NCBI GenBank assembly: GCA_030407315.1
Contig: JALQPE010000504.1
Coordinates: 1-64,000, forward strand
Direction of reading: 5' to 3'
Source: Asparagopsis taxiformis
Lineage: Eukaryota; Rhodophyta; Florideophyceae; Bonnemaisoniales; Bonnemaisoniaceae
Length of the DNA stretch: 64,000 nt
Of this stretch, positions 1-8,740 are shown one piece after another (positions within the stretch are counted from its first letter, which is position 1; each line of letters begins with the position of its first letter). A program made the translations under genes and the position numbers. The notes under the pieces were generated by a model. That model was not told where the DNA came from. It worked only from the letters and a program-made list of their open reading frames with translations, and ran no database searches.

Positions 1-226
1 GTTTGCACTCTTTCGTGAGGAACACTGGTTGATATCGAACAGAACAGAGTATACGGGTACACAGCAAGGAAAGGTCTTGAAACCCGTAACCGGTGTAGGT
101 AATAAGTTGTGACGGATACGTGGTAGAGAAAAATTTTAAAAAGATTGTGATTCCCTGTCTTGAGTGTTGTACTGCACGGCCGCCATGGCGGCTGTGACTG
201 CAGTCACATAGGTTGTCACAGGTGCA

Positions 227-451
227 TCACGCTTACCAGGTGAGCGACATCCGGACGGCCACTGGACATGGGGATGTCCAGCTCAGATGCATTGCTGGCC
301 AGCCCAGAAATTGTAATATTTCGGGCAGAAAAAATATTGCAAAAAACATCGATTTGGGCGGTCGATTGTGCCGTACGGCACACCCCATCTCAAAAACATG
401 TTCACATGTGCATGTTTTTGAGAATAGCCCAAATTTTAATTCAAATCAGGA
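227..451 (+). repeat. Repeat family B, copy 1
   Basis: About 214-225 bp that recur at 1623-1836 and 6378-6591, with a fragment at 6766-6845. The copies share a core around GGATGTCCAGCTC, a central GTGCCGTACGGCAC palindrome and a hairpin with 12-bp arms (CTCAAAAACATG / CATGTTTTTGAG), ending near CAAATCAGG. This copy is more diverged at its left end. No coding capacity is seen. It looks like a small non-autonomous element. Confidence 0.75.
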
Positions 452-1343
452 TGCAGATATTCGCCTTCTAGCATTGTCAGAACACATTCGTATAACCACA
501 TTTGGAGAACCTGAGCCCAGAGCTATCGGTTTTGGCGGGAGCTAAGCCATATCTCATATAATCAGTAACTACTTCCCGCCAGCTGAGTGGTGGAACCCCT
601 GCAATTTCTACCAACGAGACATACGGGGTGTCAACTCGGCAATCGTATATGATTTGGGTGCTAAATTTATTCAAGAGACGAATGGGCTTCGAAAAGGAGC
701 CCAACAACGTTTTCTTGTGATCCATGGGTATAGGACTATTCTATTCTTCTCCAGGCTTCCACCATAGCCTCCTCCTCCACCTCCGTTAATGGAAAGAATA
801 TCCGAACCGCACCTCAGCATGTTCTTCTTGTGATCCATGGGTACTGACATCTCACATGCTCTCCAGGCTTCCACCATAGCCGCCTCCTCCGCCTCCGTTA
901 ATGGAAAGAATATCCGAACTGCACCTGAACATGTTTTTCTTCTCATCCATGGGTACTGACAACTCACATGTTCTCAACATGTGAGATGTCAGTACCGGAG
1001 AAGTTCTCCAGGCTTCCCCCGTAGCCACCTCCTCCACCTCCGTCTGTGGGAATCAACACAACATCACCACTGCGTCTTACCTCACATCAACATCTCTCCG
1101 GGATGAAAAACGGACGGACGACATAGGGTTTGTTCCGCTCCGTAGATGTTTAGAATCTTGTTAGAAAAAAGTAAACGAAAGAGAACTTCTCTTTCATTGA
1201 ATGACATCTCGTCCCTGTCGCAATATGTTCCATTTTCAATTTCTCGGGTTGCACACCCATCATGAGTGATCAAGGCCTGGATCAAACCCTCTTCGATGGA
1301 TAGGACAGATATTGGAAGGCTTTTAAGCCTGTGACCAAGCGGC
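452..1343. other. Intergenic, with a 113-bp tandem repeat
   Basis: No convincing gene. Positions 713-1050 hold three tandem units of about 112-113 bp, each with a TCCATGGGTA start, a CTCCAGGCTTCC segment and a run of CCTCC/CCACC triplets. Read on the minus strand the triplets give Gly-rich peptide, but the unit length is not a multiple of three, so the frame is lost between units. I regard this as a tandem repeat, not a glycine-rich gene. Confidence 0.55.
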
Positions 1344-1603
1344 CCCTATAAGAAAAGGAATATGTACCCCTGATATGCTTTAGATGAACCAATGATGTAC
1401 GTGATATCTCTACTGTACGCAAGAGATACTTCGCTGATGTCCGGGAGATGAGCGTATGGACATCTCCCGTCCATCATTGGTGTATCGCTATGCGGCCATC
1501 AGCTGAAGAGCAAATGTTCCTTATCCGTACATCAGAGGAACACCATGCATGTCATAGGGTTCATCATGCGGCCATCTTTGGTACATCTTTAAGGCTTACT
1601 GGG
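1344..1603 (+). repeat. Repeat family A, arm type L, solo copy
   Basis: A 260-bp repeat starting CCCTATAAGAAAA and ending at CTTACTGGGA. It is nearly identical to the left arm of the foldback element at 26136-26393 and clearly more diverged from the copy at 7284-7542. Only one arm is present here. No coding capacity is seen. Confidence 0.8.
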
Positions 1604-1622
1604 ATGCGTGGATGTAGGCAGC

Positions 1623-1836
1623 ACACGACCAACCTGAAATGGACGTCCGGTGGATGTCCAGCTCGATTGCACTGCTGGCCAGCCCAGAAATTCTAAAATT
1701 TCGGGCACAAAAAATCTTGCAAAAATCAACGATTTGGGCGGGTCGATTGTGCCGTACGGCACACCCCCATCTCAAAAACATGTTCACATGTGCATGTTTT
1801 TGAGAATAGCCCAAATTTTAACTCAAATCAGGGTGT
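1623..1836 (+). repeat. Repeat family B, copy 2
   Basis: A full 214-bp copy running from ACACGACCAACCTGAAAT to AATCAGGGTGT. Its length equals that of the copy at 6378-6591. It abuts repeat A on its left and lies 340 bp upstream of the ParB-dioxygenase start codon, so the gene sits between two direct copies of family B. Confidence 0.85.
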
Positions 1837-2175
1837 TCCCCGGATAAAGGGGTGCTCGCAGCCGCCCCAAAAGCCGCCTAGCTTGACAGCTGTAATTTTA
1901 ACACATTACACATCAAGGACACTGCCTGCTTCACGCCACCTCGTCAGGTTTCGAGAGCCCGACTCGGGCCCGTTCCGAACGGACACTCACATCTCGATTG
2001 CCTCTCTTGCATTCCAGCGGTCACGATAGGTGTGTACCTAACAAAATTTCGGTTGTATTGTGTTATTATTTCCAGCGATTGGCGTTTACGACCATTCTTC
2101 AACGTGAAACATACCATCCACATCACTCGAATACGTCAACGTCAACCATCTCTTTTCCTTTCCAACTCAACAACC

Positions 2176-5100
2176 ATGGCGGATACGCATTTCAGCAGTT
2201 TGTTTTCAACGGTTTGCGGCGATCAAGTGAGCGCGTCAGCGGAGTCGCGCGGACTCAAGCGCGGCGTCGATGTCAATTTGTTTGCGGACGTGGACGGTGC
2301 GGCTGTGCATATTGGGACGGCTTCGATGAGCACTGCTGGTGGCGATGTTGGCCTTCCGCGCACGCTGCACAACCACCAGCTGCCGGAAACCGACGAGGCG
2401 GACTATATCGTTGTGCGCAACATTGCGACTAAGGACAAGTTCAAGGACCTCCCGTTCCCGTACATGTTTGATGGCGCCGAGGGACCGCCGGAGACGATGG
2501 GTGGAGCATACGCCGCGGCGTTTTACCCTTGGGATACTCGGATGATGCGCCCCGCTGCGGAGGATGGCCCTAGCGACATTCGTACCCCTGCTGCAGCGTC
2601 AAACTTCAACGCAGCGACGAACCAGGCCAGCTCGGGACGGATGCCCAGTACCGCTCCGGCAGGCGAAATCACTGGTTCGGGGGGTACGAAGCATCCAGCA
2701 CGCTCCGTCCCGGTTTCGGGAGGCACGAAGCGCCCTGCTCGCTCTGCCAGAGCCTCCAGTGGAGGCACGAAGCACCCTGCTCGCTCCAACGTCACCGAAG
2801 CTACTACGCAGGACGTAACCGAGGTGGACGACGAACCGGAGGTGGCGGAAAGCATTCGTGAGCAGCAGGGGACGCAAATTACGGTGCCCAAGTTTGTGAC
2901 GTCGGATTACGTCGGAGAAGGAGCGACTGTGTTGGTGAGGCAGCTAGTGGAACCGGCCGTGACCCTTCGGGATGTGAAAGAAGACCACGTGGAGGACCTG
3001 CGCAACAATATGTTGGCTGTGGGGTATGTGAGCTCTTCGCGTATCACTGTGACGGTGCTGAGGTCGCAGAACACGCATCTGTCCGCCGACACGCGTCTGT
3101 TCCAGAATGGCAAATTCCATGCCAATGCGAACGTGACCGTGATCGACGGACTGCATCGTCTCAATGCTATGCATATCATTGCGGATGACTTCACGCGCCT
3201 CACCCGTGTGCACAGAACCAAGCTGCCACAGGACGCAAACCGCTTGCGCTGGGTTACTCAGCCTCTGGATGTGTACTACCTTCGCCGCAAGGACAACAGT
3301 GATCTTCAGCCTCATGAGATCATCCACAAGAGTGCAGAGTCGAACCATACGACTGGGACGCAACTGACGGAGCGCTCCCTGGTTCGAATCTTGTCGTCCA
3401 TCCAGCAGTTCATCCGTACGATTGCTGTTGCAAATAACGTGGAAAACGGTGGCGACTTGCGTGAGCCTGATGTCATCCGAACATTGTTCGAGGCGCAGTT
3501 CATGGGGATGATGAATTCAACGAACACGGCCCGGCGGTGGACGCGTTTGGCTATAGCAACGCTGAAGCATCCTGTTCTCGACGAAGTGTTGCGTGAGCTG
3601 AACAATTCTGAGCGCCGCAACGAGATTGGGATAACGCACCTGGACCACAAGATAGTGCGCGAGTTGCTGGAAGAAAACTTTGTCTTCGTCTTGCGTGGTC
3701 TTTCGGAGTACTTGAACCCTGCTCATGGTGGACGTCCGGATGGACGCTTTGACGTGAACGACTTCTATACATACGTCCGTCGCGTGACTGCAATAGCAAA
3801 TTCTCTGTACGCTGCGTTTGGGCGCCCAAAGAGTATTATGCGCAAGTCATTTCTGAGCACAGAGATGGCAATTGGGTCGGTTAAGCAGCCGAAGGAGTTG
3901 CAATGGCATCTCACCAATGCCATTGCAATGTATAGAGGGGACGACCGGAGCAGTGAGGTTCGAATGCGACGGAGAACCACGCGTTTACAGGATTTGGAAA
4001 CGAACTTGAAAGAGTTTTTCAATCCGACATTGAAGAAGAAGACTAAGGCTCGACGCAAACGCCGCCCTTCTGCTGCCAATGTGAGACTCACTCACAAGAA
4101 GCAGCGGAATGTCGAACATGAGCCTGCTTCGCATGGCATCCGCCGCCGTTCACAGCGACTTCGCTCGACGGGGAGCACACGCCTCGAGGAAGAAGAGCCG
4201 GTTGTGGTACAACAATCCGCCGGGGAAGAAGAGCAGGCCGTTGTTGATAAACCCACCGATCAACAACAAGCCACTGCTTCCGGTGATGAGGTTGACGAAG
4301 ACTCCGCCCGTTCCCCCGATTCTGCCGTTGAGATTGTCCCCCAAGATAACCAACGTGCTGGTGCGACTCCCTCCAACCAAGAATCTGTCCATACCGCTTC
4401 GGACGAGGAAGACAAACAGGGTGCAGATGAGGGCCATGTCAAAAGCAAGGGGGTCCGCGAAGTGACAATTACATTCACTGTTCCGGAAGGAGTGGAAGTC
4501 GATGAAGACGGTTACATCGTTCGTGACTCTCCATCTGAACACGACCTCCTGTTTGACGACCGTATGCCATCTCTTCCCGACGATTTCGAAGTCAAAGACC
4601 GAGCCGAAGGGCATCATCTGGCGCAGCGTCCCGCGGACGTCATCGCATCGGTGAGGGTTGGCTGTCTGCCCCCGATTGAGCTCAGGTTGTTATTGGAGAG
4701 TGTGGAAATCGATGAGGAGGGCAGAGAGGTGAGGTATTTGAAGCAAGTGGCGATGGACCCTGTGTTTGAGGGGCTGCATATTCCGGAACAACATCGGGCT
4801 CGTCATCTTGTTTTCGAGATCGAGACCATCTATCCGATGTTTTTCGCAGCGTGGAAGATGGCTGCCAAGGCGATGTGTGAGCCTACATCGACGTTTCTAC
4901 CCTCGAGGCTGGACTTCACCCAGGTTGCGCGAATGTCTACAAGCTGGAAGGATTCGTATGAGGCCGGCACTGGTATGGCGTACTTCCACAATTGCCGAAC
5001 GGAAATCAATGAGCGAGGGTATACGGTGATGCACAATTTCGCGGATGTAAGCTACCTCGATGCGTCGGACAAGTTCCCATTTGACTTGGGTCTCATGGAA

Positions 5101-5844
5101 GAAATTCCTAACCAGGAATTGTTTCGGTACTTCTTGGGAACATGGGAGGGTGAGGAGGTGCACAAGGACCCTGGGAACCGGCAGCTGTGGAGTCCCATTG
5201 TCAATACTGGGGACGATGAAACAGATGAGAAGAACCGGAATGAGGGGAGGGCTCGCTTCACGTCTACGCGCCACTGCCTGGTTGACTATGCCGAGAACGA
5301 TGAGACGCATATCGACCGGTTCAAGTTTGTGACGCGGCGAGCCCTGCTGGATGTGTGGTTGGGAATCCTTGTCCGGCTGATAGGGCTGGAGGAGTGCGGT
5401 TTACCGGGAGAAAAACTTGTCATGCCGGCATCTGGGGGACGGTTTTTGATAACGGGAAAGGGGTGTCCTCGGCAGGTCCCACACAATGATTTCCCTGTTC
5501 CTCCTCGCGACCGCAAAGATCAACTTCCGGGTTACTTTGTTATTGCCAACGGAGATGACCCATTCCCTATCTGGGTGTGTCCAGGGTCCCACAAGTACGT
5601 CTTTTCCAAAGCGCTGGAATTAGATATGTACGCCAAGACGATGAAGCTGAAGAAGGTAATCGTTCCGCCACGTTCAGTATTCATCGGTCACGGCCATGTA
5701 CAACATGCCGGGGCAGGGCATGTCGACAGAGTTGTGTCACACACGACAACGAGGTATCACACGTATTTCAGGAATGCGTCGTATCCGATTCCCGACAATG
5801 TTTCGTTTGGTTTCATCAGGCGGTTGGGATTCGAAGAAAAATAA
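2176..5844 (+). CDS. ParB-like domain / 2OG-Fe(II) dioxygenase-like fusion protein
   Basis: A 1222-aa intronless frame. I chose the ATG at 2176 (context ACAACCATGG) because the 48 upstream in-frame codons have no ATG and begin with GTG. Residues about 169-205 carry three copies of a GGTK(H/R)PARS repeat. Residues about 245-420 resemble the ParB/Srx fold: a DLRNNMLAVGY helix, then VIDGLHRLNA at residue 322, matching the ParB D-G-x-H-R-x-x-A signature. Residues about 600-780 are basic, then acidic, and low in complexity. The C-terminal part resembles a double-stranded beta-helix dioxygenase: PHNDF gives the HxD iron ligands (H1103, D1105), HVQHAG supplies a distal His (H1177), and R1193 could bind 2-oxoglutarate. 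ParB domains bind DNA or hydrolyse nucleotides, and this oxygenase fold hydroxylates bases, proteins or small molecules. A chromatin or DNA-modifying role is my inference. The substrate is unknown. Confidence 0.7.
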   Translation: MADTHFSSLFSTVCGDQVSASAESRGLKRGVDVNLFADVDGAAVHIGTASMSTAGGDVGLPRTLHNHQLPETDEADYIVVRNIATKDKFKDLPFPYMFDGAEGPPETMGGAYAAAFYPWDTRMMRPAAEDGPSDIRTPAAASNFNAATNQASSGRMPSTAPAGEITGSGGTKHPARSVPVSGGTKRPARSARASSGGTKHPARSNVTEATTQDVTEVDDEPEVAESIREQQGTQITVPKFVTSDYVGEGATVLVRQLVEPAVTLRDVKEDHVEDLRNNMLAVGYVSSSRITVTVLRSQNTHLSADTRLFQNGKFHANANVTVIDGLHRLNAMHIIADDFTRLTRVHRTKLPQDANRLRWVTQPLDVYYLRRKDNSDLQPHEIIHKSAESNHTTGTQLTERSLVRILSSIQQFIRTIAVANNVENGGDLREPDVIRTLFEAQFMGMMNSTNTARRWTRLAIATLKHPVLDEVLRELNNSERRNEIGITHLDHKIVRELLEENFVFVLRGLSEYLNPAHGGRPDGRFDVNDFYTYVRRVTAIANSLYAAFGRPKSIMRKSFLSTEMAIGSVKQPKELQWHLTNAIAMYRGDDRSSEVRMRRRTTRLQDLETNLKEFFNPTLKKKTKARRKRRPSAANVRLTHKKQRNVEHEPASHGIRRRSQRLRSTGSTRLEEEEPVVVQQSAGEEEQAVVDKPTDQQQATASGDEVDEDSARSPDSAVEIVPQDNQRAGATPSNQESVHTASDEEDKQGADEGHVKSKGVREVTITFTVPEGVEVDEDGYIVRDSPSEHDLLFDDRMPSLPDDFEVKDRAEGHHLAQRPADVIASVRVGCLPPIELRLLLESVEIDEEGREVRYLKQVAMDPVFEGLHIPEQHRARHLVFEIETIYPMFFAAWKMAAKAMCEPTSTFLPSRLDFTQVARMSTSWKDSYEAGTGMAYFHNCRTEINERGYTVMHNFADVSYLDASDKFPFDLGLMEEIPNQELFRYFLGTWEGEEVHKDPGNRQLWSPIVNTGDDETDEKNRNEGRARFTSTRHCLVDYAENDETHIDRFKFVTRRALLDVWLGILVRLIGLEECGLPGEKLVMPASGGRFLITGKGCPRQVPHNDFPVPPRDRKDQLPGYFVIANGDDPFPIWVCPGSHKYVFSKALELDMYAKTMKLKKVIVPPRSVFIGHGHVQHAGAGHVDRVVSHTTTRYHTYFRNASYPIPDNVSFGFIRRLGFEEK

Positions 5845-6101
5845 TCCCCAATGCTCCGCGCCGGTCTGCCAGGCAAAGTCAACCGGCACCTGTCAATGTT
5901 CGCCACAAGACAGTTGTTCCCATCCCGGTCAAGAAAGATCGTAGGCCGAAGACAGGGCAGCTCGGAATGATGCGGATGAAGACGACAGAACCTCGCAAGC
6001 CTATATCCTACACAATTAGTGGGGTCCCCGTGATGCCTATTCTGCCGGGAGATCCTGATTATAGTGGGGACGAAGAGGAAGAACAATTTTCCGACGGCTA
6101 G
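5845..6101 (+). other. Possible frameshifted C-terminal tail of the ParB-dioxygenase gene
   Basis: Immediately after the stop, the -1 frame stays open for 86 codons. It encodes a basic/proline segment (PAPVNVRHKTVVPIPVKK), then an ISYTISGVPVMP strand-like stretch and an acidic end (DYSGDEEEEQFSDG). The switch would occur in the A5 run at 5837-5841, two codons before the stop. It could be a genuine tail lost by a 1-nt deletion, a -1 ribosomal shift, or chance. Confidence 0.4.
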
Positions 6102-6377
6102 ATAGCTTAACAACTACTACTAGTAGTACTTTAGCAAACAATTATCAAGAATATAATCATCTCCTTTATCACTTTCAATCTATGAACCTACTATAATGTA
6201 CTTCCGTTCCATGCTTTCAAACTAGATTGTCCATTCCCTCGTGGGTTGGAGCATGATTTCCAGGACGATTCCCTCACATCTCTAGACTCGATGGTCTATG
6301 GTAGAAATAGCAGAACAATTGGGTTTGTACGTGCTTCATCGCCTACTTGCTTCCGGTAATGTGTGGACGTGCACGAT
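6102..6377. other. 3' flank of the ParB-dioxygenase gene
   Basis: AT-rich, with a CTACTACTAGTAGTAC inverted repeat at about 6112-6127 and no reading frame. It may contain the 3' UTR and polyadenylation region. No clear AATAAA was found. Confidence 0.4.
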
Positions 6378-6591
6378 ACACGATCAACCTGAAATGGACG
6401 TCCGGTGGATGTCCAGCTCAGATGCATTGCTGGCCAGCCCAAAAATTCTACAATTTCAGGCACAAAAAAATATTGCAAAAAACATCGATTTGGGCGGTCG
6501 ATTGTGCCGTACGGCACACCCCCATCTCAAAAACATGTTCACATGTGCATGTTTTTGAGAATAGCCCAAATTTTAATTCAAATCAGGGTGT
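6378..6591 (+). repeat. Repeat family B, copy 3
   Basis: A full 214-bp copy in the same orientation and of the same length as 1623-1836, with the same hairpin and GTACGGCAC core. It lies on the 3' side of the ParB-dioxygenase gene. Confidence 0.85.
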
Positions 6592-6765
6592 CTAATTTGG
6601 CCACAACGGCCCCAGGAACCGACCGCCGCCCGATCGGGGCTATCACTGGCTTCTATTAGCACCAACTGTAAGCCAAAATGGCGTCTCACGAAGGGTCGAT
6701 TTCAGGCTCAACACGTCAGGGACAGGTCTTGGTCCTTGTTTCATCATGGTCCCGCCCCACTCTCT

Positions 6766-6845
6766 CACGACCAACCTGAAATGGACGTCCGGTGGATGTC
6801 CAGCTCGATTGCATTGCTGGCCAGCCCAGAAATTCTAAAATTTCC
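6766..6845 (+). repeat. Repeat family B, 5' fragment
   Basis: The first ~80 bp of family B (CACGACCAACCTGAAATGG to AAATTCTAAAATTTC). The match then stops abruptly at CCGAAAAATC. Confidence 0.75.
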
Positions 6846-7283
6846 GAAAAATCAATTTGGTGGCCCAGCATCTCCTGTGCCGAAAATTCCCGCACTCACT
6901 TCTGATATACGTCTAGACGTGTTTCGCACTTGTACGCATCAGGGAAGGCGTCACGGAAGGTTGAGACTACGCTACTTGTGTACCGCGTCGTCTGAAATAG
7001 CGAGTAGTGTTTGTTGTATAGCCTATACAACTGAGTTGTGGAGTATGCGTCTAGTGGTTTGTAAAGCTTGCAGAACGGGATAGGGATGTGGGTGGCCCTA
7101 TTTTATGAATACATGAGTACCAATATTCAGGGTTGACAAAGCGGAAAGTCATAGGCTCGTACATGTTTGAGATTGCATAGTGGAGAAAATATTTACATCG
7201 AAATTTACATGGAGCAGATGGAGGTTTTAAGGATGAGGTATGAGAGGAAGAAAATTCTTCTGTGGTATGAGGATGTGTTCTGT
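6846..7283. other. Unassigned intergenic
   Basis: I see no gene, repeat or strong structure here beyond short chance frames. Confidence 0.4.
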
Positions 7284-7542
7284 CCCTATAAGAAAATGAA
7301 TATGTACCCAGGATATACCTCTGATGAACCTATGATGTACGTGATATCTCTACTGTGCGCAAGAGATACTTCGCTGATGTCCGAAAGATGAGCGTAAAGA
7401 CATCTCAGGTCCATCTTTGGTGTATCGTTATGCGGCCATCAGCTGAAGAGCGATTGTTCCTTATCGGTACATCAGAGGAACACCATGTATGTCATATGTT
7501 CATCATACGGCCATCATTGGTACATCTTCGAGTCTTACTGGG
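7284..7542 (+). repeat. Repeat family A, arm type R, solo copy
   Basis: About 259 bp from CCCTATAAGAAAATGAATATG to GTCTTACTGGG. It is nearly identical to the reverse complement of the right arm at 26507-26765, and more distant from the L-type arms at 1344 and 26136. Confidence 0.8.
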
Positions 7543-8180
7543 TGTGGAGGGATGCAATCTTGGGATGGTACAGGGGGAGGTGGAAATGTACGGAGTGCGG
7601 GTTTAGAATGGAGTGTGATTCGGAGAGGAGTGCCGACAAGCATATTATGGGGATTGGGGAGACGCTGCGGGGTGTTGGGGTAGTGAGGGCGGAGGAAGTG
7701 TTTAGGTGGGACTGTAGGAGGGTGCGGTTGAAGGCGCCGAGAGGAGGGGGTTTTAGGAAAGTGAGGAGAAAGAGGGGGAGGGGGTGGCGTCTGTTCTGGC
7801 TGTGGTGAGTGAGGATGTGATGGAGAAGAAGGGAGTTATTGTATTTGGGGAGGGAGGGGAGTGGGAGGAAGGGTGCGAAGTGGGGGGTTGATATGTGTTT
7901 CAGAGCGGGGAGGTTTCTGGGGAGACGGCGGGGGAGCGGGAGAGTGGGCCGGTGGTGGTGGTGTATACGGTATCGAAGATGCGGATGGGCGTGGGGGCAT
8001 GGAGCAGCTGAGGGAGGGAGGTGTGGAGCAGGTCGGGTACGGGATGGGGAGTGAGAGGTTTTGGAAGAGTAAGCTGCAGGGGAAGTTTGTGTAGAGGGCG
8101 AAGGAGAGGGGTTGAGGGTAGAGGAGAGAGGGTATTGAAGAACAATACGTTGCAAAGGTGTTGGGGGAGAGCATGGTCGA
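7543..8180 (+). other. Strongly G-biased tract, possibly decayed coding DNA
   Basis: About 640 bp in which the plus strand is dominated by G, with many GGG and GGGG runs and few C. A short frame at 7485-7808 starts inside repeat A and contains a possible zinc-binding cluster (KCTECGFRMEC followed by a His). Other frames contain gene-like pieces broken by stops. I do not recognise a family. G-quadruplex potential on the plus strand is obvious by eye. Confidence 0.4.
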
Positions 8181-8519
8181 GGAGATAGGGGGTGTTTTTC
8201 CCTATTCTGAGGTAGTATGAGGACTGGTTATACGAAATCTGTACGGTAGAGCAGAAAAGTAGGTATGGAATGGAGGTGTGCACCGTGGAAGCGGGGATAG
8301 GTAGCTGAAAATGCGTGCTAGAGTGGTATTGGGGGTGTTTGAGGTACAGTACGGGGGAGGTGAGCACCAACAGGAAGGGGGTATGAGCGAGAGGATGAAA
8401 AAATTAAAGACAAAATTGGAGTCGACCGACAAGGAAAAATAGAGTGGTCGCCGTGATGGATGCGGACATCCATGTCGAGCACGGCGGCAGAAATTTCTGG
8501 GGTCGAAATTTTTGAATTT

Positions 8520-8740
8520 CTGAACCGGCGCCCGTCCTAGGTGGACATAGACATGGCGGAAGTCCATCCCAAGGGGGACATCCGTGGTACTAGAAACAAT
8601 GAATGTCGTCCTAGTAATACTAGACGTACTAGACCGCATGGACGTCCGGTTCTAGGCGGACATCCAAAAATACTGGAGAACATGGACGTCCGCCTAGTAA
8701 TACTAAGTGTACTAGAGGTTGTGGACGTCCGCGTCCATTT
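8520..8740. repeat. Degenerate repeat array with GGACGTCC and CTAGTAATACTA motifs
   Basis: Repeated words GGACGTCCG, GCGGACATCC, CCTAGTAATACTA and TACTAGA alternate in direct and inverted orientation. The unit is imperfect and roughly 50-110 bp. No protein is supported. It could be the end of an unrecognised DNA transposon. Confidence 0.5.

Noticed and set aside
477..1037. Glycine-rich protein gene on the minus strand
   Set aside because: The 112-113-bp unit shifts frame at each repeat, and no start or signal sequence is convincing.
2032..2175. 48-codon N-terminal extension of the ParB-dioxygenase frame
   Set aside because: It starts with GTG and contains no ATG. The ATG at 2176 has a strong initiation context, so the extension is treated as 5' UTR.
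4150..4617. 155-codon antisense frame inside the ParB-dioxygenase gene
   Set aside because: Antisense shadow of a low-complexity coding segment.
7535..8155. 206-codon minus-strand frame rich in Pro, His and Ser
   Set aside because: It is a by-product of the G-biased plus strand, which makes stops rare on the complement. No domain, and the composition is low-complexity.
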